Origin: Treponema sp. | GTDB taxonomy: Bacteria; Spirochaetota; Spirochaetia; Treponematales; Breznakiellaceae | Reading direction: 5' to 3' | Assembly (NCBI GenBank): GCA_031274285.1 | Contig: JAISQJ010000064.1 | Coordinates: 1 to 63,127, forward strand | DNA: 63,127 bases | Shown: one piece after another, positions 16,354 to 25,284 of the stretch | Numbering within the stretch: the stretch's first letter is position 1 | Layout of the letters: each line of letters opens with the position of its first letter | Translations under genes and position numbers: made by a program | The notes under the pieces: generated by a model | Told to the model about the DNA's origin: nothing | Databases searched by the model: none | The model's input: only the letters and a program-made list of their open reading frames with translations

Positions 16354-17667
16354 CTATATATCCCTGGGCCGGTTGTCGATAACCCGCTTGGCTTTGCCCT
16401 CGGACACGGGGAGACTGCCCCCCTCGTGGAGTTCCACCCTGGGGCTGATCGTTATCGACGCCTGGATGGTTTGGCGGATCTTTTCCCGCAGGGCATTGAG
16501 GGGACGGGTATCGTCCATAAAGATGTTTTTTCCCACTTCCACCTTGACGGTAAGGCGGTCCAGGACCCCTTCCTTTTCCACCACCATAAGGTAGTTGTTC
16601 CCCACCTCTTTCATGGCCATCACCACTTCCTCTATCTGGCTGGGGAAGACGTTCACCCCGTTGATGATGAGCATGTCGTCGGTGCGGCCGGTGATCCGGC
16701 GGAGCCGGCGGTGGGTCCGGCCGCAGGGGCAGGCTTCGGTGTAAAAACCGGAAAGATCCCTGGTGCGGTAGCGCAGTATGGGGGTGGCCTCCCGGCAGAG
16801 GCAGGTGAGGACCAACTCCCCCGCTTCCCCGTCTTCCACCGGCTCCAGGGTGTCGGGGTTTATAATTTCGCCGATATAACGGTCCTCCCATAGGTGCAGG
16901 CCGTTCTTGGCCTGGCACTCAAAGGCCACCCCGGGGCCGTTCATTTCCGAAAGGCCGTAGGAATTGTACACGTCGATACGCAGGAGTTCTTCAATCCGCT
17001 TCCGGGTATCCTCGGAGTAGGGTTCCGCGCCGGCAAAGGCCTTACGGAGCTTGATGCTTTCCCTTTTGACCCCCTCCTCCCTCATCCGGGCCTCCACATG
17101 GAGCAGGAAGCTGGGGGTGGCGTGGACCACGGTGGTACCGAAGTCCTGCATCAGACGGAACTGGCGGGCGGTATTTCCCGGCCCGGAGGGGATCACCAGC
17201 ATTCCTACTTCCTCCCCTCCCGCGTGGAAACCCAGACCCCCGGTAAAAAGGCCGTAGGTAATCATGTTCTGGAACACGTCGGTTTTATTACAGCCCGTGC
17301 CGTAAATGCAGCGGGCCACATTGCCGGTCCAGAGGGCGATGTCTTTTTTGCTAAAATAAATAGTGGTGGGAATACCCGTGGTGCCGCTGGAGGCGTGGAG
17401 CCGCACCACCTCCTCCCTGGGAACGCTCAAAAAGCCGTAGGGGAAGCCCTCCCGCAGATCCTGCTTGGTGGTATAGGGGATCCGTCTAAGGTCCGCCAGG
17501 CTCTTGATGTCACCAGGGCCGGTGATCCCCGCCTTGGCCAGCCGCTCCTTATAGAAGGCTGTCCGCAGGGCGTAAGAGACGGTCTCTTTAAGTTTTTGAA
17601 GCTGCAGGGCCGCAAGTTCCCCGCGGGGCATGGTTTCAAATTCAGGATCCCAGTATTGGTAGCTCAT
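16354..17667 (-). CDS. paaK: Phenylacetate-CoA ligase-like enzyme, copy 2
   Basis: A 437-residue aryl-CoA ligase homologous along its length to copy 1, with ASSGTTGIPTT as the ATP loop, YGLSEMNGPGV, YRTRDLSGF and [17 protein letters not shown]. It is the third gene of iorA-iorB-paaK with start and stop codons overlapping as ATGA, so it is co-translated with the oxidoreductase. This strongly implies it acts on the aryl-acetyl-CoA produced by Ior, either hydrolysing it with ATP gain or recycling the acid. It differs from copy 1 in having no ACT protein beside it. Confidence 0.93.
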   Translation of the reverse strand: MSYQYWDPEFETMPRGELAALQLQKLKETVSYALRTAFYKERLAKAGITGPGDIKSLADLRRIPYTTKQDLREGFPYGFLSVPREEVVRLHASSGTTGIPTTIYFSKKDIALWTGNVARCIYGTGCNKTDVFQNMITYGLFTGGLGFHAGGEEVGMLVIPSGPGNTARQFRLMQDFGTTVVHATPSFLLHVEARMREEGVKRESIKLRKAFAGAEPYSEDTRKRIEELLRIDVYNSYGLSEMNGPGVAFECQAKNGLHLWEDRYIGEIINPDTLEPVEDGEAGELVLTCLCREATPILRYRTRDLSGFYTEACPCGRTHRRLRRITGRTDDMLIINGVNVFPSQIEEVVMAMKEVGNNYLMVVEKEGVLDRLTVKVEVGKNIFMDDTRPLNALREKIRQTIQASITISPRVELHEGGSLPVSEGKAKRVIDNRPRDI

Positions 17668-18257
17668 AGGTTTTCCCCGCCCTCCTGCTCCGCCGCGGCG
17701 CGGCCCAGACGGAAGGCCTTTATGTTTGCCTCCGCCATATCCGCCCCCTTTCCGGCAAACATGGCGCTGACGGCGGCCTCCAGAATTTCCGCCCCGATGG
17801 AGAGGAAGGGGGAGGCGGCCCCCACCATGACCATGTTTACCGCCCGGGCCAAGCCCGCTTCCCTGGCCAGGGCGGCGGCTTCCACGATTCTGGACACCGG
17901 AAATCTGCGGATCGCCTGAAGAATCGAATCAAGGTCCGGGTAGTTGGGGATATTGATGAAGGGCTCCGCGGCGCTTACCAGGGCGCCACGGGGGGAAAGC
18001 CATTCGGCGTAGCGGAGGCTTTCCAGGGGCTCCATGGACAGTATCAGGTCCGCCCCGCCCCGGGGCACCAGATCGCCGGGGATAGCGGCGTCCGCGATGC
18101 GGAGGTGGGCCAGCACCGCGCCCCCCCGCTGGGCCATGCCGTGGACCTCCGACTGGCGCACCGTCAGTCCCTGGGCAAGGGCGGCCTGGGCGATAATGGC
18201 GGCAATGGAGAGTACCCCCTGGCCCCCTACGCCGGCAAGGATAAGGTCCTTTTTCAT
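17664..18257 (-). CDS. iorB: Indolepyruvate ferredoxin oxidoreductase, beta subunit
   Basis: A 197-residue gamma-type (POR_C-like) subunit of indolepyruvate:ferredoxin oxidoreductase. It begins KKDLILAGVGGQGVLSIA, the standard GVGGQG motif, and contains SEVHGMAQRGGAV and LILSMEPLESLRY. The ATG at 18255-18257 overlaps the iorA stop as ATGA; the same overlap links it to paaK. With IorA it converts aryl-pyruvates from aromatic amino acids to aryl-acetyl-CoA, reducing ferredoxin. Confidence 0.93.
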   Translation of the reverse strand: MKKDLILAGVGGQGVLSIAAIIAQAALAQGLTVRQSEVHGMAQRGGAVLAHLRIADAAIPGDLVPRGGADLILSMEPLESLRYAEWLSPRGALVSAAEPFINIPNYPDLDSILQAIRRFPVSRIVEAAALAREAGLARAVNMVMVGAASPFLSIGAEILEAAVSAMFAGKGADMAEANIKAFRLGRAAAEQEGGENL

Positions 18258-20050
18258 GCCTTCGCTCCATCCTTTTGCTCCGAGCCCTGGCTCCCGGCGG
18301 CGAGGGGCCTTTCCCCCCCGGCCTTTTCCCGGCCCCGCTGTTTGCGCAGGGCCTCCAGGCACTCCCGGCGGAAGATCACCACCGAAAGACCGGGGTAAAC
18401 CACTTCCGCCTTTAACCTGGCGGCGTTTTCTTCCAAAAATTGGTTTTTTGCCTCAAGCTCCAGCAGGTGGGCCGGATCCACCCCGCAGCCCAAAATAAGG
18501 GCCCGCAGTTTGTCCGAGGGAACCATGGTGGGCTGGCAGCCGGTCATGGCCACGATGGAGTTATCCAGGATGATGAGGGTCATGGGGCTGCCGGCGGCCA
18601 CCGCGTCAATGAGGCCGGTTATGCCCGAATGGATGAAGGTGGAATCCCCGATGACGGCGATGGCGTAGGGTATCCCCGCTTCCGCCGCGCCCCGGGCCAT
18701 GCCTACAGAGGCCCCCATACAGACAACTGTTTCTATCGCCTCCCAGGGCGGGGCGGCCCCCAGGGAATAACAGCCGATGTCGGAACAGACCGCCACCTTG
18801 GGGTGCCCCTTCTCACTGTCCAGCTCCGCGACCACCCTGTTGATAACGGCGTAACTATCCCCGTGGGGACAGCCCGTGCAGAGCTGGGGCGGTCTTCCGG
18901 GAAGAGCTTCGGTGTTTTTTTCAGAAACACCGGGGAACTTGAGTCCCCCGGCGCTTAACATGCTGGGCCGGGGGGGAAGGGCCAGGGCGGAGCGTACCTT
19001 GTCCGGGTCCAGTTCCCCGCAGCGGTTAACCGCCATGGCCGGGCCTTTTCCCCCGGCATCGTTAAGCCGCCCTAAGATCGTGACGGCCGGGGGCAGGAGG
19101 CCCCGTAATTTTTCCTCGATGAAGGGCTGCCCTTCCTCCAAAACCAGGACCGTTTCGGCCTTCTCGCAGAGTTTCCGTATGGAGCCGGCCGGCAGGGGGT
19201 AGGCCCCGATGTGGAGCCGGGCCGGGACCCGGCCCCCCCGCTGCTCCACCAGATCTTCCAGGTTTTCCTCGTAGTAGTTCCCCCCCAGGCCGGAAGTAAT
19301 TACCGCAAAGCCCCGGTCCCTGGCGCCCTGGAGACCGGGTTCGTCCAGCTCAAGTTTATTGGCGGCATGAGCGGCGGACCAGGCTAAGATATCCTTTTGC
19401 CGTTCAATAAGGGAAGCGTAGTTCCGGCGGGCATGGACCGGGAGGAGCATCCAGCGGGTTTTATCTTCCCCCTTGGAGGGGGGATTCTGGGGCCGGGCGG
19501 CCCGTACCATAACCCCGGCCCTGGCGTGGGAAAGCCGGGTCACCAGCCGCAGCATGACGGGGGTTTGGAAACGCTCGGAAACGTCAAAGGCCTCCCTGGC
19601 CATGTCGTAGGCTTCCTGCTGGCTGCGGGGCTCCAGGCAGGGGATCATGGCGAAGGCGCTGTAGAAGCGGGAGTCCTGCTCGTTCTGGGAACTGTGCATC
19701 CCCGGATCATCGGCCACCGCCACCACGAGCCCCCCCCTGATTCCCAGGAGGCTCCCATTGATAAAGGGGTCCGCAGCCACGTTAAGCCCCACATGCTTCA
19801 TGGTGACCAGGGCCCGCCTGCCGGCAAAGGAGGTCCCCAGGGCCGCTTCCATGGCGGTTTTTTCGTTGGAACACCAGGAAGCGTGAAAGGCATCCGCCCC
19901 GGCCCTTATTTTTTCGGCCGCCCCTATCAGGTACTCTAAAATTTCCGTGGAAGGGGTACCGGGGTAACCGTAAGCGCCGCTTAAGCCCGCGTGCATAGCC
20001 CCCAGGGCCGCCGCCTCATCGCCCAGGAGGGGTAATTGCTCACCATCCAT
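18254..20050 (-). CDS. iorA: Indolepyruvate ferredoxin oxidoreductase, alpha subunit
   Basis: A 598-residue thiamine-diphosphate subunit. It has the N-terminal pyrimidine-binding part (GYPGTPSTEILEYL; SWCSNEKTAMEAALG), LCTGCPHGD near residue 385 and the TPP-binding GDSTFIHSGITG followed by LDNSIVAMTG. Characterised IorA proteins end with a ferredoxin-like region carrying two 4Fe-4S motifs; here the protein stops soon after VVIFRRECLEAL with a Lys/Glu/Gly-rich tail and no CxxCxxC, so the internal electron-transfer module is absent. The start ATG lacks a ribosome site; a TACACT box on the minus strand (20065-20060) sits about 9 bases upstream. Confidence 0.93.
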   Translation of the reverse strand: MDGEQLPLLGDEAAALGAMHAGLSGAYGYPGTPSTEILEYLIGAAEKIRAGADAFHASWCSNEKTAMEAALGTSFAGRRALVTMKHVGLNVAADPFINGSLLGIRGGLVVAVADDPGMHSSQNEQDSRFYSAFAMIPCLEPRSQQEAYDMAREAFDVSERFQTPVMLRLVTRLSHARAGVMVRAARPQNPPSKGEDKTRWMLLPVHARRNYASLIERQKDILAWSAAHAANKLELDEPGLQGARDRGFAVITSGLGGNYYEENLEDLVEQRGGRVPARLHIGAYPLPAGSIRKLCEKAETVLVLEEGQPFIEEKLRGLLPPAVTILGRLNDAGGKGPAMAVNRCGELDPDKVRSALALPPRPSMLSAGGLKFPGVSEKNTEALPGRPPQLCTGCPHGDSYAVINRVVAELDSEKGHPKVAVCSDIGCYSLGAAPPWEAIETVVCMGASVGMARGAAEAGIPYAIAVIGDSTFIHSGITGLIDAVAAGSPMTLIILDNSIVAMTGCQPTMVPSDKLRALILGCGVDPAHLLELEAKNQFLEENAARLKAEVVYPGLSVVIFRRECLEALRKQRGREKAGGERPLAAGSQGSEQKDGAKA

Positions 20051-20080
20051 AAGGCGGACAGTGTAACAAAAGCTTAGGGT

Positions 20081-20719
20081 TTACTCTAGCGGGCGGGCGG
20101 CTTCCGGCGTGTCGGTTTCCGGCGCGGTTGGGGGAGCCGTCCAGATAGCGCTAAAATCGATCCGCAGGCCCGGAAGGATGGTCACATCCATGGCCGCCGG
20201 CCTTTTGTATACGGTGGTGAGGTAGCGTCCTATCGGATCCTCGTCCCCCTTGTCCAGCAGGTGTACCTGAAGGGTTTCATGGACCGGGTTGATGATCCAG
20301 TATTCCCGCACCCCGGCCTCAAGGTATTTGCCGAATTTTAACAGCATGGCGTTGTTGGTATTTGAGGGGGAGAGGATCTCGACAACCAGATCCGGGGCGC
20401 CCCGGCAGGAGCGGACATCGGCCAGTTTGGCCTTATCGCAGATCACCAGCAGATCCGGCTGGACGATAGTATCATCGCCCTCATCGTCCCGGGGGAAGAG
20501 CCGCACGTCCAGGGGAGCCGCAAAGACCCGGCAGGGCTTTCCCCTCAAAAAGCTCCAAAATTGACCAAGCAATTCCCCGCTTATGGCCTGGTGGGTCACC
20601 GTGGGGGCGGACATCATATAGGCGATCCCGTCTATGATCTCGTAGCGGTCTTCGGTATCCCAGGCCAGGTAATCCGCGTAGGTATAAAAATCTATTTCTT
20701 TTTCAAAGGCCGTTGACAT
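20081..20719 (-). CDS. Uma2-family putative endonuclease, second copy
   Basis: A 212-residue Uma2 (DUF820) protein. Features are FYTYADYLAWDTEDRYEIIDG, LRGKPCRVFAAP, the PD-type VQPDLLVI and PDLVVEILSPSN followed by LKFGKYLEAGVREYWII. The C-terminal 30 residues extend beyond the first copy with a Pro/Thr/Glu-rich tail. It sits between the sodium symporter and iorA in the same orientation but has its own TATACT box 18-23 bases upstream of the ATG, so it probably is a separately expressed insertion. Function unknown; the nuclease fold is inferred from the family. Confidence 0.9.
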   Translation of the reverse strand: MSTAFEKEIDFYTYADYLAWDTEDRYEIIDGIAYMMSAPTVTHQAISGELLGQFWSFLRGKPCRVFAAPLDVRLFPRDDEGDDTIVQPDLLVICDKAKLADVRSCRGAPDLVVEILSPSNTNNAMLLKFGKYLEAGVREYWIINPVHETLQVHLLDKGDEDPIGRYLTTVYKRPAAMDVTILPGLRIDFSAIWTAPPTAPETDTPEAARPLE

Positions 20720-20736
20720 GGCAACCCCCCTCTTTA

Positions 20737-20742
20737 AGTATA
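20737..20742 (-). promoter_or_regulatory. -10 box (TATACT) for the second Uma2 gene
   Basis: TATACT on the minus strand lies in the 24-base gap between the symporter stop and the Uma2 ATG at 20719, leaving a leader of about 11 nt with a GAGGGGGG ribosome site. The central GTATAC is itself palindromic. Confidence 0.5.
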
Positions 20743-20743
20743 C

Positions 20744-22219
20744 TCACTTTTTTCCGATTCCCGCAAAGGCCTTATCCAAAAGTTCCGGCGCCGGGGGGGC
20801 GGTAAAATGAGAAACCAGGGGTACCACGGCAAAGGGGACCACGATGGCGATGGACGCGGTGAGGGGTGAGTTGGAGGCCCCCAGGAGCAGGAAGAGCAGT
20901 ATCTCCGTACCGAGGCCCGCCAATAGGCCCGCGTAGGCGGCGGCCTTGGTGACCCGCCGGGAGTACAGGCCGAGGATATAGGGGGCGGCGAAAGATCCGG
21001 ACACGGCCCCCCAGCTTAGGGACATGAGGTACACAATAATACTAATTTGAAAGCGGGAGATAAAATACGAAACGATGATAAAAATGGCGGAAAGGAAACG
21101 CATCATCGCTACCGACCGGTCTTTACCGGTCTTGGCGTCCACCCGGGAGGGGTAGAGATCGATGGCCACCGAGGAGGAGGAAACCAGCACCAGAGAGGAG
21201 AGGGTGGACATGGAAGCGGAGAGGACCAGGAGGAGGATCAGGGCCAAAAGGACCTGGGGCAGATGTCCGGTAAGCAGGGCGGGGACGATAAGGTCGTACT
21301 GGATAATCCCGGCGGCGTTTTTGGGCACCGTGGTCAGATCAAAAAACACATGGGCGAAGGCCCCGGTGGAATAGGCGGCGAAACCTATCATCAGGGCGAA
21401 GATCGTGGTTACCAGGGCGGCCCGTTTGATGACCAGCTCATTTTTTATGGCGTAGAATTTCTGCGTCATTTGGGGGAGCCCCCAGGTACCAAAGCTGGTC
21501 ATAAAAACCAGGGAGAATACCGTAAGAAACGAAGGCTGCCGCGCCGGGGGAATATGGGCCTGGTAGTTCTCCGCCACCTTCCCGATCATCGCGAAGTAGC
21601 CGCCCCCCTGTCCCGAGAGGACGGCCACCATTAACGCGGCGCCGAAGAACATGATGATCCCCTGGATAAAGTCGGTTACCGCGATGGCGAAGTAGCCCCC
21701 AAGGATCAGGTAGACTCCGGTAAAGGCGATCATGATAAGCAGGGCGATGTCGTAGGGAATGCCAAAAACCGCCTCGAAAAGATGGCCCAGGCCCTTAAAG
21801 ACCGACGCCGAGTAGGGGAGGAGGAAGAAGAAGATCACGCTGGCCGCCACGGGCTTTAAGTGTTTGGCCCCGTAACGTTCCTGGAGGAATTCCGGCATGG
21901 TCATGGCGTCCAGGTTCTGGGTCATCCGCCGGGTTCTGCGGGCCAGGACCAGCCAGGCCGCGCCGGCGCCGATGAGGGCGTTGCCCAGGGCGATCCACAG
22001 GGCGTTAAGGCCGAACTGCCAGCCCTGGGTCCCCGCGAAGCCGATGAAGATCACCGCCGAAAAGTAGGAGGTGCCGTAGGCGATGGCGGAAACCCAGGGG
22101 CCCAGGGTACGGCCGCCCAGGAAAAAATCACCCAGGGTTTTTGTTTTCCGCATCCCCCAGATGCCGATGCCGGTCATGACGAGCAAAAAAATCACCAGAA
22201 AAATAACGCCGATGTTCAT
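20744..22219 (-). CDS. Sodium:solute symporter (SSS family)
   Basis: An inner-membrane secondary transporter of 491 residues with about 13 hydrophobic helices. SSS features include GDFFLGGRTLGPWVSAIAYG near residue 30, the AGTQGWQFGLNALW loop and SLSWGAVSGSFAAPYILGLY in the second half. The family moves amino acids, sugars or organic acids with sodium; the closest style is PutP/PanF-like, but the substrate cannot be read from the sequence. It lies just upstream of the Uma2-ior-paaK run, so aromatic acid or amino acid uptake is conceivable (weak inference). AAGGAT precedes the start. Confidence 0.92.
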   Translation of the reverse strand: MNIGVIFLVIFLLVMTGIGIWGMRKTKTLGDFFLGGRTLGPWVSAIAYGTSYFSAVIFIGFAGTQGWQFGLNALWIALGNALIGAGAAWLVLARRTRRMTQNLDAMTMPEFLQERYGAKHLKPVAASVIFFFLLPYSASVFKGLGHLFEAVFGIPYDIALLIMIAFTGVYLILGGYFAIAVTDFIQGIIMFFGAALMVAVLSGQGGGYFAMIGKVAENYQAHIPPARQPSFLTVFSLVFMTSFGTWGLPQMTQKFYAIKNELVIKRAALVTTIFALMIGFAAYSTGAFAHVFFDLTTVPKNAAGIIQYDLIVPALLTGHLPQVLLALILLLVLSASMSTLSSLVLVSSSSVAIDLYPSRVDAKTGKDRSVAMMRFLSAIFIIVSYFISRFQISIIVYLMSLSWGAVSGSFAAPYILGLYSRRVTKAAAYAGLLAGLGTEILLFLLLGASNSPLTASIAIVVPFAVVPLVSHFTAPPAPELLDKAFAGIGKK

Positions 22220-22343
22220 GTGTTTTGGATCCTTTGTGGAGTGTTGCGCTTACAGGCAGTTCAGCCTATAGCTTATCATACCAGGAAGGCTCCGTTTTAT
22301 GCTAGACGCGGGTCTCATTCCCCCCAGGACCGGGAATTCCGTC

Positions 22344-22372
22344 TTCCCTTTTTCTCCCCGGGGCCTTATACT
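22344..22372 (+). promoter_or_regulatory. Promoter of the glycosyltransferase gene
   Basis: TATACT at 22367-22372 with a weak TTCCCT -35 box 17 bases upstream. The ATG at 22391 follows a GTGAGGA ribosome site, leaving a leader of about 12 nt. Confidence 0.45.
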
Positions 22373-22390
22373 AAGGGGTGAGGAACTTTG

Positions 22391-23545
22391 ATGAACGTCG
22401 GAATTTTCAGTGACTGTTATACCCCACAGGTAAACGGGGTAGTTACCGTTGTCAGGACATTAAAAACCGAATTGGAAAAGAGGGGCCACCGGGCTTATGT
22501 TTTTACCGTTCAGCATCCCAACGCGGTACCCGAAGAACGGGTTTTCCGGGTTAAATCCATTCAATTTCCCAAGGAACCCCAGCACCGGATCGGCTTTTTT
22601 ATCGAAAAGCAGATCATCGATATGGTCCGACCCCTTAACCTGGATATTATCCATACCCACTCGGAGTTTAGCCTGCACATAGCATCCCGGGGGGTAAGCA
22701 AGAAGCTTAACATTCCCTCCATCCACACCCTGCACACCTATTACCAGGATTACCTGCACTACACCTTTCTCCTGGAACCTTTTTTAAAGAAAAATCATGC
22801 CAGGGTTTTAAAATACATGTTCCGCAGCCAGCGTTGTATCATAGCCCCCTCGCGGAAAATAAAAGATTATCTTGAGAGGTCAAAATTCGCCAAACCTATC
22901 AGGGTTGTTCCCAACGGGATCGACCTTTCCTATTTTTACGAGCGGTCCGACGCCCACGGCCAGGGGGCCCGGGACATGCGGGAACGATTCCGCATCTCCC
23001 CGGAAGATGAGGTCATTATCTTTGTGGGCCGCCTGGGGAACGAAAAAAACATTTACACCCTGCTGGATAATTTCCGGGAGATCCGTTCCCGCCGCCCCAG
23101 GGCAAAGCTGGTTATCGTGGGGGACGGCCCGGACCGCCGGGATCTGCAGTCCTACGGCCACAGGCTGGGAGTGGGAGACGCCCTTATCTTTACCGGCTAC
23201 CTCCACTGGCCCGATGAAATCAGCCACATGTACCTGGCGTCGGATGTATTTATGAGCGCCTCCCATAGCGAGGTCCACCCCATCACCTTTATTGAGGCCA
23301 TGGCTTCGGGGCTCCCCATTGTCGCCGCGGCGGATGTGAGCATCATTGATATGGTTCTTAACGGTGAAAACGGCTGGGCCGTGGAGGACGACCGGCTGCT
23401 CTGGGAAAAGGCCGCCGCCGTTCTCGCCGATCTCCCGGAGAGGGAGCGGATGGGTAAAAGGTCCGAGGAGCTATCCCGAAATTATTCGGTGGATCGCTTC
23501 ATCGACGCCATGATCGCCGTCTACGAAGAATACCGCAGGCGATAA
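22391..23545 (+). CDS. GT4 glycosyltransferase, glycolipid-synthase type
   Basis: A 384-residue GT-B fold glycosyltransferase. It opens [19 protein letters not shown], the signature start of 1,2-diacylglycerol 3-glucosyltransferases and related enzymes, followed by HTHSEFSLH. The nucleotide-sugar half has [22 protein letters not shown] and [19 protein letters not shown], including the EX7E-type glutamates. It probably adds a hexose to diacylglycerol or a related lipid at the inner membrane (family knowledge), which suits glycolipid-rich spirochaete membranes. A helicase gene follows within a few bases, without obvious functional link. Confidence 0.88.
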   Translation: MNVGIFSDCYTPQVNGVVTVVRTLKTELEKRGHRAYVFTVQHPNAVPEERVFRVKSIQFPKEPQHRIGFFIEKQIIDMVRPLNLDIIHTHSEFSLHIASRGVSKKLNIPSIHTLHTYYQDYLHYTFLLEPFLKKNHARVLKYMFRSQRCIIAPSRKIKDYLERSKFAKPIRVVPNGIDLSYFYERSDAHGQGARDMRERFRISPEDEVIIFVGRLGNEKNIYTLLDNFREIRSRRPRAKLVIVGDGPDRRDLQSYGHRLGVGDALIFTGYLHWPDEISHMYLASDVFMSASHSEVHPITFIEAMASGLPIVAAADVSIIDMVLNGENGWAVEDDRLLWEKAAAVLADLPERERMGKRSEELSRNYSVDRFIDAMIAVYEEYRRR

Positions 23546-23600
23546 TCCATTGGATAACCTATTGATAGAAAAACCGTCGGAAAGTTCGACAGAAAAGCCA

Positions 23601-24857
23601 ATGACAGGTTCCTTTTCCGCCCTGGGGGTCCTGCCCTTCTTTTCCGCCCGCCTGGGGGACCGGAACATCTATAAACCCACGGATATTCAGGCCCGGGTCA
23701 TACCGGAACTTTTGGAAGGCCGGTCCGTGATCTTCCGCTCCGCCACCGGCACGGGCAAGACCTTCGCCTACCTTATTCCCCTGTTGCAGGCACTGCTCCC
23801 GGATTCCGGGGCGGAGACCCCCGGGGTCCGGAGCCCGGATGGAAGTGCGGGGCCCGCGCTGCTGATTCTTTCCCCCACCTATGAACTCTGTTCCCAGATC
23901 AAGGCCGAGGCTGAATTTCTGCTCAAGGCCGAAGGGGGGAAGGAAGGTCCCCCGTCCCCCCTTTCCCGTTTACGCATGACTCTTCTTACCGGTTCGGGAA
24001 ACCTGAGCAGGCAGATCGATGCTCTTAAAAAGGACCGGCCCGCGGCGGCGGTGGGGAACCCCGGCAGGATTCTCCTGCTTGCCAAGATGGGGAAGATCAA
24101 ATTGGGGGCCCTGCGGTCCCTGGTTTTTGACGAAGGGGACCGGCTTACGGCGGAGGACCTGCGGGGGGAAACCCTGGAACTTATGGATTTCATACGCAGA
24201 GTCCGGAAAGGCGGAGCCGCCGGGGAGAGGGGCCTCCTCTGCGCCGCGTGCTCCGCCACCCTGTCGGCGAAAAACCGGGAACCTCTGCTCCCCCTCATGG
24301 ATACGGACCTCAGGATCATCGAAACCGATGAGCAGGAGATTCTGCGGGAGCGGATACAGCATTGGGCTATCTGGAGCGAAGGCCGGCGGAAGATACAGAC
24401 CCTCTGTTCCTTCCTGACCGCGGCCCGGCCCAAGAAGGCCCTGGTCTTTACCGGCAGTTCCTGGGATGCGGGGAACATCGTTTCCCAGCTCCGCCGCTTC
24501 TCCGCCGCGGGACTCTACGGCGGCATGGATAAAACCCTCCGCCGGGACGCGGTGGCGGGATTCCGTTCGGGGAAGACGGCGATACTGGTTTCCAGCGATC
24601 TGGCGTCCCGGGGCCTGGATATTCCGGGGATCAGCCATGTGATAGCCCTGGATGTGCCCCAGGATGGGGAAATTTACACCCACCGGGCGGGCCGCACCGG
24701 CCGGGCGGGGAAGCGGGGGATCATGGTGAGTATTGGAGACGAACAGGAGATGCGGCGCCTTGCCCGGTTGGAAAAGCGGCTGGGCTTAACGGTTTACCCC
24801 AAGGAGCTTTACCGGGGCCGGGTCATCGCCCCGGCGGCGGAGGAAGAGGAGCTTTAG
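23601..24857 (+). CDS. DEAD-box-type RNA helicase, DEGD variant
   Basis: A two-RecA-domain superfamily 2 helicase of about 418 residues. Motifs are FSALGV and IYKPTDIQ (Q-motif region), SATGTGKT (I), LVFDEGDRL (II, Gly in place of Ala), CSATLS (III), FTGSSWDAGN (IV), VSSDLASRGLDIPG (V) and HRAGRTGRAG (VI). The DEGD Walker B variant is unusual. ATG 23601 is chosen because it places the start three residues before the Q-motif region; a TTG at 23550 would add 17 residues. It likely unwinds RNA duplexes in ribosome assembly or mRNA decay, but the specific paralogue is not assignable. Confidence 0.9.
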   Translation: MTGSFSALGVLPFFSARLGDRNIYKPTDIQARVIPELLEGRSVIFRSATGTGKTFAYLIPLLQALLPDSGAETPGVRSPDGSAGPALLILSPTYELCSQIKAEAEFLLKAEGGKEGPPSPLSRLRMTLLTGSGNLSRQIDALKKDRPAAAVGNPGRILLLAKMGKIKLGALRSLVFDEGDRLTAEDLRGETLELMDFIRRVRKGGAAGERGLLCAACSATLSAKNREPLLPLMDTDLRIIETDEQEILRERIQHWAIWSEGRRKIQTLCSFLTAARPKKALVFTGSSWDAGNIVSQLRRFSAAGLYGGMDKTLRRDAVAGFRSGKTAILVSSDLASRGLDIPGISHVIALDVPQDGEIYTHRAGRTGRAGKRGIMVSIGDEQEMRRLARLEKRLGLTVYPKELYRGRVIAPAAEEEEL

Positions 24858-24867
24858 GAGGGGCCCT

Positions 24868-25284
24868 TTATCCGGGGAAAATGTTATTGATGCGGACCTT
24901 GCCCGTAAGGCGGTAAATATCAAAATCGGAGTCGATGCTGATGACCGCCCTGATACCGGTTTTTTCCGCGGCCAGGACCAGGGTGGCGTCGGCAAAGTCT
25001 ATGGGGAGATCGTGGTATTTTCTGGTCAGCTCTATGATTCGGCCCAGGTCATCCCGTTCTACCGGTTCCAGGCGCAGGCCGCCGCTCATCACCCAGGAAA
25101 GAAAATCAATTTGGGCCTCCACGCTAAAATCCAGCATGTGGGACACCTCGGTAAGGACCGCCAGGGTACTTACCAAATGGCAGGAAAGGGAGCGGATATA
25201 GTCATAAACCCTTTTGTGGTACTTATCGCTCCGGTCAAAAAGGGCGATAAGGGGGCCGGAATCAATGAGGAAGGTGTTTTGCAT
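24868..25284 (-). CDS. PIN-domain toxin (VapC-like)
   Basis: A 138-residue PIN-domain ribonuclease-type protein. Acidic residues of the active site are visible in FLIDSGPLIALFD (Asp near residue 8), TEVSHML (Glu), PIDFADATL (Asp) and VISIDSDFDIYR. The start is MQNTFLIDSG at 25284; upstream codons belong to the antitoxin frame. It overlaps the antitoxin gene by 23 bases and is translated from the same message, the usual order for VapBC. The target RNA cannot be inferred. Confidence 0.9.
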   Translation of the reverse strand: MQNTFLIDSGPLIALFDRSDKYHKRVYDYIRSLSCHLVSTLAVLTEVSHMLDFSVEAQIDFLSWVMSGGLRLEPVERDDLGRIIELTRKYHDLPIDFADATLVLAAEKTGIRAVISIDSDFDIYRLTGKVRINNIFPG

